Shown: piece by piece, positions 57,147 through 64,000 of the stretch | Position numbering within the stretch: position 1 is the stretch's first letter | Layout: the number at the start of each line of letters is the position of its first letter | Assembly: GCA_009712185.1 (NCBI GenBank) | Contig: WASQ01000036.1 | Span: forward strand, 94,935-158,934 | Direction of reading: 5' to 3' | Source: Telmatospirillum sp. | GTDB lineage: Bacteria > Pseudomonadota > Alphaproteobacteria > Rhodospirillales > Magnetospirillaceae | DNA: 64,000 nt | Translations under genes and position numbers: made by a program | Notes under the pieces: generated by a model | Seen by the model: the letters and a program-made list of their open reading frames with translations, nothing else | Told to the model about the DNA's origin: nothing | The model's database searches: none

Positions 57147-58331
57147 ATGACGAAAACGACCGGAAAGTCCGATGGCGGAAACCTGGGTTTCTCCACCCGC
57201 GCCATTCATGGGCGGCAAAGCCACGATGCCACGACCGGCGCCGTGATTCCGCCGATCTATGCCACCTCCACCTTCGCCCAAAGCGCCCCGGGCCAGCATA
57301 CCGGCTGGGAATATGCCCGGAGCCAGAATCCAACGCGCGCGGCCTTCGAAGCCGGGCTGGCCGAGGTGGAGGGCGGTGCCGCCGGCTTCGCCTTTGCCTC
57401 GGGACTGGCCGCCGAGGCCGCCGTTCTCGATCTGCTGGAGCATGGCAGCCACATCGTCGCGTCCGACGATCTCTACGGCGGGACCTGGCGTCTCTTTCAC
57501 CGGGTCAGGGCCAATTCGGCCAATCTTGCCGTCACCCACGTGGATTTCAGCGACCTCGACGCCGTCGAGGCCGCGATCACGCCCCGGACCGCGCTGCTGT
57601 GGGTGGAGACCCCCTCCAATCCCCTGCTGAAACTGGCTGATCTCGGCGGACTGGCGGCCCTGGGACGCAAGCACAACATCCTGACGGTGGCGGATAACAC
57701 CTTTGCCTCTCCGGCGGTTCAACGGCCGCTGGAGCACGGGTTCGATCTCGTGGTCCATTCGGTGACCAAATACATCGGAGGCCATTCGGACATTATCGGA
57801 GGCGCGATTGTGGTCGGCCGGGATGCCGACCTCCAGAACCGGATTGCATTCCTGCAAAATGCCACGGGCGGCATTCTCGATCCCTTCTCCAGTTTCCTCG
57901 CCCACCGCGGACTGCGCACCCTCCCCCTGCGCGTCGAACGCCATGCCGCGAATGCGGCGCGGCTGGCCGCGTGGCTGGAAGGACAGGCTTCCGTCGAGCG
58001 GGTCCTGTACCCGGGACTGGCGAGCCACCCCCAGCATGATCTGGCACGCCGCCAGATGGCGAATGGCGGCGGCATGGTCTCGGCCTTCCTGAAGGGGTCG
58101 GGAGAGCAGACCGCGAAAGCGCTGTCCCGGCTGAAATTGTTCACACTGGGCGAAAGCCTGGGGGGCGTCGAAAGCCTGGCGGGCCATCCCTATACCATGA
58201 GCCACGGGTCCCTGCCCGAGGAACGGCGCCAGGCCCTGGGGATCACCCCCAGCCTGATTCGCCTCTCCGCGGGGATCGAGGATGTGGAGGATCTGATCAG
58301 CGACCTTGACCAGGCGCTTGCGGCGATTTAA
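57147..58331 (+). CDS. Cystathionine gamma-lyase/synthase family PLP enzyme
   Basis: WEYARSQNPTRAAFEAGLAEVEGG; VHSVTKYIGGHSDIIGGAIV; MSHGSLPEERRQALGITPSLIRLSAGIED. Confidence 0.9.
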   Translation: MTKTTGKSDGGNLGFSTRAIHGRQSHDATTGAVIPPIYATSTFAQSAPGQHTGWEYARSQNPTRAAFEAGLAEVEGGAAGFAFASGLAAEAAVLDLLEHGSHIVASDDLYGGTWRLFHRVRANSANLAVTHVDFSDLDAVEAAITPRTALLWVETPSNPLLKLADLGGLAALGRKHNILTVADNTFASPAVQRPLEHGFDLVVHSVTKYIGGHSDIIGGAIVVGRDADLQNRIAFLQNATGGILDPFSSFLAHRGLRTLPLRVERHAANAARLAAWLEGQASVERVLYPGLASHPQHDLARRQMANGGGMVSAFLKGSGEQTAKALSRLKLFTLGESLGGVESLAGHPYTMSHGSLPEERRQALGITPSLIRLSAGIEDVEDLISDLDQALAAI

Positions 58332-58426
58332 AGCCGGATATCCGACCGTCGGCCGGTTTTTCCGGCCACCCTCGGGCCGACCCCCGACGGTGGCCGGAAA
58401 GTTCTTTTACGACAATACCTTGGCTT

Positions 58427-59503
58427 ATGAGCCTGACGGAAAACCTGATGATTGAAATCGACGGCCTGGTCAAAACCTTTACCTCAGCCGGCGGCCCCTC
58501 AACGGTGCTGAAGAACGTTTCCCTGACGATCGACGAAGGCGAAATTTTCGGGATCATCGGCCGTTCGGGGGCCGGGAAAAGCACCCTGGTTCGCTGCATC
58601 AACCTGCTGGAGCGCCCGACGGCGGGCCGCGTGATGGTGGGGGGCAAGGAGGTTTCCGCCCTGTCCGGTGCCGATCTGCGGGCGGCGCGACGCGGCATTG
58701 GCATGATCTTCCAGCATTTTAACCTGCTGTCTTCACGCACGGTCTATGACAATGCCGCCATGCCGCTGGAACTGGCGGGCATGAGCAAGGCGGAAATCCG
58801 CCGCGAAGTGTTGCCCCTTCTCGATCTGGTGGGGCTTTCGGACAAGCTTGGCTATTACCCGGCGGAACTTTCCGGAGGCCAGAAGCAACGGGTCGGCATC
58901 GCCCGCGCCCTGGCGTCGAAACCGAAGGTCCTGCTGTGCGACGAGGCCACCTCGGCGCTCGATCCCGAAACGACACAATCGATCCTCGCGCTGCTGCGCG
59001 ACATCAATCATTCATTGAATCTGACCATCGTTCTGATCACCCATGAAATGCCGGTAATCAAGGCGATCTGCGATCGTGTCGCCGTTCTCGACCATGGAGA
59101 AATTGTCGAACAGGGACCGGTGTTCGACGTGTTCACCTCTCCCCGCGCCGAAGTGACCCGCAGTTTCGTGCGCGATGTCATCGACCGGCCGTTGCCATCC
59201 CACCTCGCGGAACGTCTGAAGCAGGACGCGCCGGTCGACAGTAACGTCGTGCTCAGGATCATTTTCACCGGTCCATCGGCGGAAACCCCGGTGATTGCGG
59301 ATGTGATCCGCCATTACGAGGTCATGTTCAACATCCTCCAGGCCAACGTCGAATACATTCAGGCCGAACCCTACGGCAACATCGTCGTCGAAGCCATCGG
59401 CGCCCCCCAGGCGGTCCAGGAAGCCATCGACTACATCCGCTCCAAAGATCTTCGCGTGGAGGTACTCGGCCATGTCGCCGATACTCGTCGGGCTGTTGCT
59501 TAA
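58427..59503 (+). CDS. metN: Methionine ABC transporter ATP-binding protein
   Basis: GRSGAGKSTLVRCINLLERPTAGRV; LSGGQKQRVGIARALASKPKVLLCDEATSALDP; C-terminal NIL-type domain. Confidence 0.93.
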   Translation: MSLTENLMIEIDGLVKTFTSAGGPSTVLKNVSLTIDEGEIFGIIGRSGAGKSTLVRCINLLERPTAGRVMVGGKEVSALSGADLRAARRGIGMIFQHFNLLSSRTVYDNAAMPLELAGMSKAEIRREVLPLLDLVGLSDKLGYYPAELSGGQKQRVGIARALASKPKVLLCDEATSALDPETTQSILALLRDINHSLNLTIVLITHEMPVIKAICDRVAVLDHGEIVEQGPVFDVFTSPRAEVTRSFVRDVIDRPLPSHLAERLKQDAPVDSNVVLRIIFTGPSAETPVIADVIRHYEVMFNILQANVEYIQAEPYGNIVVEAIGAPQAVQEAIDYIRSKDLRVEVLGHVADTRRAVA

Positions 59504-60143
59504 CGGCCTTCAGGAAACATGTTTCATGGTGGCCGTCTCGGCCGCCCTGGCTTCGATCGCCGGCGTGCCGCTGGGTGTCATTCTGGTCGTGACCGACCGG
59601 GGGCATATTCTCGAAAATCTTCCGGTCAACCGCGTCCTCGGGGCGATCGTCAACGCGACACGGTCCACTCCGTTCATCATTCTGATGATCGCGATCATTC
59701 CACTGACGCGCCTGATCATCGGAACCTCCATCGGGACCGAGGCCGCCACCGTGCCGCTGACCATCGCCGCCGCGCCTTTCGTCGCCCGTCTGGCGGAGGC
59801 GTCATTGCGTGAGGTCGACCCGGGCCTGATCGAGGCAGCCCAGGCCATGGGCGCCACGCCGATGCAGATCATCCTGAAATTCCTCTTGCCCGAAGCCCGT
59901 CCGGGCATCATCGCCGGAATCACCATCACGGTGGTCAGCCTGATCGGCTATTCCGCGATGGCCGGTGCTGTCGGTGGCGGAGGGCTGGGTGATCTTGGAA
60001 TCCGGTACGGCTATCAGCGCTTCCAGCCCGATGTAATGCTCGCCGTCGTCGTCGTGCTCATCATTCTGGTTCAGGCGGTGCAGAGCCTTGGCGACTGGAT
60101 CGCCCGGCGCCTCAACAAACGGCTGATCCGCAGCAAATCCTGA
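59472..60143 (+). CDS. metI: Methionine ABC transporter permease
   Basis: NATRSTPFIILMIAIIPLTRLIIGTSIGTEAATVPLTIAAAPFVARLAEASLREVDPGLIEAAQAMGATPMQI. Confidence 0.93.
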   Translation: MSPILVGLLLNGLQETCFMVAVSAALASIAGVPLGVILVVTDRGHILENLPVNRVLGAIVNATRSTPFIILMIAIIPLTRLIIGTSIGTEAATVPLTIAAAPFVARLAEASLREVDPGLIEAAQAMGATPMQIILKFLLPEARPGIIAGITITVVSLIGYSAMAGAVGGGGLGDLGIRYGYQRFQPDVMLAVVVVLIILVQAVQSLGDWIARRLNKRLIRSKS

Positions 60144-60289
60144 CCCCCATCCGGACGATGGAGGGTGAACGGCCCCGCCATATCGGACGCTGCCCGCCGG
60201 GGCGGGCGCGTCCGGGGACCGTTTTTCCCCGAGTCTCTTCATGATTTGAAACGCCCATATTTTGCATATCGGCGTATGTCGGTCGGCCG

Positions 60290-60700
60290 TCAGGACAGTC
60301 GCGCGTCCCGCCCTGCAAGACGTCCCCCGGCCAACGTCTCCAGGGCCTCGACATAGGCCTCCATCCCCGACTTGCGCAGCGGAACGAAGGGCTTGTCGTA
60401 ACGCCGGCACAGCGTCTTGACCTTGCTTTGCGCGGCGTGGCTCACGCATTTCACCGGGAACAGGACGGCATCGGCCCGGCCGAACAGATTGGCGAGCTTA
60501 TCCATGCTCTGCTCCGTCCCGCCATCGTGGTGAACGAAGGAACCATTGTACTCCTCCACCATGCGCCGCAGGTGCGAGACATGCTGGTGGCGGCCTCCGA
60601 CCACCAGGATGCACCGTCCACAGAGGTCGAGTTTCGGGCAGCCCCCGTCCGCGGCCGCGCGAGCCTTTGACCGTTTGCCGTCCTTGCTCGCTGACGCCAT
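60290..60700 (-). CDS. DUF2325 domain protein
   Basis: ILVVGGRHQHVSHLRRMVEEYNGSFVHHDGGTEQSMDKLANLFGRADAVLFPVKCVSHAAQSKVKTLCRRYDKPFVPLRKSG. Confidence 0.85.
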   Translation of the reverse strand: MASASKDGKRSKARAAADGGCPKLDLCGRCILVVGGRHQHVSHLRRMVEEYNGSFVHHDGGTEQSMDKLANLFGRADAVLFPVKCVSHAAQSKVKTLCRRYDKPFVPLRKSGMEAYVEALETLAGGRLAGRDARLS

Positions 60701-60959
60701 GTGTCACCTCCCGGCTTGAGACGCAGGTCCCGCGCCGCGCGGATCCTGCCGACCCCTATTATTCGATAAAAATAGTATGCTGTGTCAAATTGAATGTGAT
60801 TTATTACCATATAACATATTTATATAGGTATATCTGGGCGATCCTCCTCCCCGGCCGTTGCCGGCCGCGTCCTGATCGACGCCATTTTTTTGTCACGACC
60901 TGCGGTTAGAACTGGCAGATCAATCGAAAAGGAGGTGCCGCCGAGGCGGCGCGGATCCC

Positions 60960-61526
60960 ATGACACCCAGGATGAACGCGGCGGGCTCCAGCATCATGAT
61001 TTTGGTGCTGCTGTCGGGATGTGCGGCGACCCCGACGGGTCCGACCGTGCAAGCCATGCCACCGCAGAACAAGCCCTTTGAGCTTTTTGCCGGCGAGGAG
61101 GCCTATTGCCGCCAGTATGCCTCACAGCAGGTCGCGGGCCAGGCCGACAATGCCAATGGCCGGGCGGTCGGGGCCATGCTGCTGACCTCGGCCCTCGGGG
61201 CCGGAATCGGCGCCGCCGCCGGCGGCGGCCGGGGGGCCGGAATCGGTGCCGCCGCCGGCGCCCGGGGCGGGGGGGCCATCGGCAGCGGCAATTCGCATTC
61301 CGACCAGCATGGGATTCAGTATCAGTACAATACGTCCTATAGCCAATGCATGGTCGCAAAAGGCAACCAGCTTGTTCCGCCGCCGACCCCGGTGGTGGTG
61401 GCGCCGCCGGTGGTCTATGCGCCGGTCTATGCCCCGCCACCCGCCGTGGTCTATGCGCCGCCGCCGGTGGTCTATTCCCCTCCGGCTGTTTATGCGCCCC
61501 CTCCCCCTTACGCACCGCCGCCCTGA
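60960..61526 (+). CDS. Glycine-zipper lipoprotein with proline-rich C-terminal repeats
   Basis: Lipobox LLSGCAATP; GAGIGAAAGGGRGAGIGAAAGARGGG; (VYAPPP)n. Confidence 0.75.
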   Translation: MTPRMNAAGSSIMILVLLSGCAATPTGPTVQAMPPQNKPFELFAGEEAYCRQYASQQVAGQADNANGRAVGAMLLTSALGAGIGAAAGGGRGAGIGAAAGARGGGAIGSGNSHSDQHGIQYQYNTSYSQCMVAKGNQLVPPPTPVVVAPPVVYAPVYAPPPAVVYAPPPVVYSPPAVYAPPPPYAPPP

Positions 61527-61626
61527 TGGCCGGACGTGGTAGGGATAATGACCATAAATGTATATGGTTAATGCTCTGTTTCTACGTCAGGATGATTTTT
61601 CCTGATACACAACCGGGAGACAGACA

Positions 61627-62952
61627 ATGCCTTACCGACATCATCCGCCGTCCGGGTCAACTCTGATGTCAGGCCGGCGGTTGCGCCTTCTTGGGCGGGC
61701 GCTTCTAGCATCCGGGATTGCGCTGGTGACCGCGGCGGGCGCCGCTTCCGCCGACCCCGACATCGTGCCGCGGGGGGCGTCCCGTCCGGCATCGGGACAG
61801 GGTACCATCCGGACGCCGGGATCCGGGCTCGCGCAGGCCGCTGATGCCGGCGTCCGGATGAGGACCCATGTGAGCCGGTTCCTGCCCTTGCAACAGCTCA
61901 ATCCGCGCAGCGCTCCGGCGGCCGGGTATTATTTCGAGACGCCGGCCTCTCTCGCGTGCCTTTACGGTCTTGTGGCCCCGACGTCGGGTTGCATTCCCGG
62001 GCAGGTGTCGTCGCTGGCAAGCGGCGGCACCAAGGTCATCGCGGTGGTGGACGCCTACGATCATCCCAACATCGCATCCGATCTGGCGGCCTATGACGCG
62101 CAGTTTCACCTTCCTGCCGCCAATCTCCAGGTCGTTTACGCCGCCGGCCGCCGGCCGGCAACCGACTCCTCCGGCGGGTGGGAACTCGAAGAGGCGCTGG
62201 ACGTCGAAATGGTTCACGCCCTGGCTCCGTCCGCAAAGATCATCCTGGTCGAAGCCGCCTCCAGCTCCACCAGCGATCTGCTCAAGGCCGTCGATACGGC
62301 CAGTTCCCTCGTCGCCGCGGCCGGAGGCGGGCAAATTGTCATGAGCTGGGGCGGGGACGAATTTTCCGGAGAAACCTCCCTCGACTCCCACTTCGCGACC
62401 CAGAATGTGGTTTATCTGGCGGCCTCCGGCGACAGCCCGGGTGTGAACTGGCCGGCCGCATCGGCGAATGTCGTCGCGGTTGGCGGGACCACGGTGTCGC
62501 GCCATCCGACGACTGGCGTTTTGATCAGTGAAGCCGCCTGGAGCAACGGTGGCGGCGGTCCATCCGTTTATGTCGGGCGTCCAGCCTTCCAGAACGCCCA
62601 GGCGTCGTTGGTCGGAAGCACGCGCTCCACGCCCGATGTTGCGGCGGTGGCTGATCCCAACACGGGGGTGTGGGTTTACGATTCCTTCCCGATGGACGGC
62701 ACCGCGCCGGGATGGACCGTCGTCGGCGGGACCAGCGCCGCAACCCCTGTGACCGCCGCCATCATCAATTCGTCCGGAACCTTCCGGACGTCATCGGCGA
62801 CCCAACTGGACACGATCTATGGTGCCGCCGGATCGGCCTCGTTCAAGACGATTTCACGCGGACTTTGCGGACCTTATGGGGGGTACAGCCCCGGCACGGT
62901 CTGGAGCCCGTGCGTCGGAGTCGGAAGCCCGGCGTCGCGCGCGGGATTTTAG
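61627..62952 (+). CDS. Secreted S53 (sedolisin-type) peptidase
   Basis: WELEEALDVEMVHALAPSAKIILVEA (catalytic E/D), MSWGGDEFSGE, VVGGTSAATPVTAAIIN (catalytic S). Confidence 0.85.
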   Translation: MPYRHHPPSGSTLMSGRRLRLLGRALLASGIALVTAAGAASADPDIVPRGASRPASGQGTIRTPGSGLAQAADAGVRMRTHVSRFLPLQQLNPRSAPAAGYYFETPASLACLYGLVAPTSGCIPGQVSSLASGGTKVIAVVDAYDHPNIASDLAAYDAQFHLPAANLQVVYAAGRRPATDSSGGWELEEALDVEMVHALAPSAKIILVEAASSSTSDLLKAVDTASSLVAAAGGGQIVMSWGGDEFSGETSLDSHFATQNVVYLAASGDSPGVNWPAASANVVAVGGTTVSRHPTTGVLISEAAWSNGGGGPSVYVGRPAFQNAQASLVGSTRSTPDVAAVADPNTGVWVYDSFPMDGTAPGWTVVGGTSAATPVTAAIINSSGTFRTSSATQLDTIYGAAGSASFKTISRGLCGPYGGYSPGTVWSPCVGVGSPASRAGF

Positions 62953-63146
62953 ACCCGAAGCCGAGGCCGGCGGGGCGGAGCCCGGGAATCCCAGGGGGGG
63001 GAGCGGCGCCCCCCTGAGACTTCCGGGGCTTGGGGGGAAAGGTCAGTCGCGTTCCCCCGATTGACCGGCGGAATGCACCTGAATGCTGGACAGTTTGCCC
63101 CATTCGGGCCAGAGTGAACCGTTCATTGGATTCGAGGGTTGAGACC

Positions 63147-63779
63147 ATGACCTCCAGCAGCGCCGTATCGCCGTCGCCGCTTGTTTTCCGCAGCACCCTG
63201 ACGGCCTCGATTCTCCGTGGCGGGGCGAAACAGACCGCGTCCGCCCTCCCCGCTGATGGCAATCAGCTTTCCGCCAGCATTTCAACGGCCGTGCTGGGTA
63301 TCGGGACAACAGGAAACGGAACCACGGGTTCAGGAACTGGTGGTTCTCCCCTTTTGCAATCGGGATTGAGCGCCGAAGGGTTCCGGGGGGCCCTGTCCTC
63401 GGCATTACTGGGCGGCAGCACGGCCGGCAACACGATTGCCGAACTGGCATCCCTGGGGGCCACCCTGAATGCGATGGCACGGACAGCACAGACCGCGCTG
63501 TCCGCCACCAGCACGACGCAACGCGCCCAGGCTCTGACAGGTTACAAGACGCTGCTGTCGTCCCTCGACGCCTCTTCGGCCACCATCAATGGCGCCGGCG
63601 CCAATAGCGCCAGCCTGCATTTGCCAACCCCGGGCAAATGGGACGACAAGGATCTGGCGAAAGGGTCCGTTGCCATCGGGACCGACATGGCGGCCGCGGT
63701 GCGGGCCTATTCCGTCATTCAACAAACCATTCACTCGGTTGGTCCGACCCTGATTTCGTCGATGGTTCTCGGCGTCTGA
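63147..63779 (+). CDS. Hypothetical Ser/Thr/Ala-rich protein
   Basis: 209 aa ORF immediately upstream of the pseudopilin-like gene. Confidence 0.55.
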   Translation: MTSSSAVSPSPLVFRSTLTASILRGGAKQTASALPADGNQLSASISTAVLGIGTTGNGTTGSGTGGSPLLQSGLSAEGFRGALSSALLGGSTAGNTIAELASLGATLNAMARTAQTALSATSTTQRAQALTGYKTLLSSLDASSATINGAGANSASLHLPTPGKWDDKDLAKGSVAIGTDMAAAVRAYSVIQQTIHSVGPTLISSMVLGV

Positions 63780-63788
63780 CCGGCGGCC

Positions 63789-64000
63789 ATGGCCGGCAAC
63801 ACGGCCCCCGAATCGGGGTTCACGCTGATCGAAGTGCTGGTCGTGCTCGCCATTTTGGGGCTGGCACTGGCACTTCTCATCTCCCACGGCGGCGCCGGGC
63901 AGGCGACATTGACGCTGCGCGGCGCCGCGACCGGGCTTGCCGCCGGTCTGCGCGAGGCCCGTTCACTGGCAGTGGCGGGGGATCGTCCGGTGGCGCTGAG
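63789..64000 (+). CDS. Type II secretion GspH-type pseudopilin (truncated at window end)
   Basis: Prepilin motif SGFTLIEVLVVLAILGLALALL after short leader; continues as LRGAATGLAAGLREARSLAVAGDRPVAL. Confidence 0.85.
   Translation, partial: MAGNTAPESGFTLIEVLVVLAILGLALALLISHGGAGQATLTLRGAATGLAAGLREARSLAVAGDRPVAL

Overview
This is a GC-rich proteobacterial, probably alphaproteobacterial, chromosomal window. Its centrepiece, at about 7.1-37.8 kb, is a complete-looking pyoluteorin-type (plt-like) biosynthetic, export and regulatory locus. On the minus strand, in transcription order, it reads: discrete peptidyl carrier protein (PltL-like), flavin halogenase (PltA-like), two type I PKSs (PltB-like 2506 aa, PltC-like 1803 aa), two tandem PltD/PltM-type halogenase-like proteins, prolyl-ACP dehydrogenase (PltE-like), prolyl-AMP ligase (PltF-like) and type II thioesterase (PltG-like). 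This is the L-A-B-C-D-E-F-G order of Pseudomonas, with one extra halogenase. A convergent plus-strand operon encodes a HlyD/dual-NBD ABC/two-permease/outer-membrane-factor exporter. The locus is bracketed by two close TetR paralogues (PltZ-like), and no LysR-type PltR is seen. AT-rich quasi-palindromes sharing a TCAAAT half-site precede both TetR genes, and a perfect 16-bp version (TCAAATTTAAATTTGA) lies upstream of a neighbouring cation/proton antiporter. Other notable items are a degenerate halogenase paralogue, an AT-less PKS module with a decayed KR, a 90-bp in-frame tandem duplication with G9/G8 tracts in an exporter permease, an internally duplicated lipoprotein in an AT-rich patch, an 18-bp perfect hairpin in a divergent intergenic region, a Vat-like acetyltransferase, an orphan flagellin, and an S53 peptidase next to a T2SS-type pseudopilin. 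The remainder is ordinary chromosome: argE, Nudix, GGDEF/EAL, TauE, TRAP DctP, tRNA-Lys, cyclophilins, coaD, gyrA, csp, adenosine deaminase, CBS/CGL, metNI, DUF2325. All assignments come from reading motifs in the translations; no database search was run.
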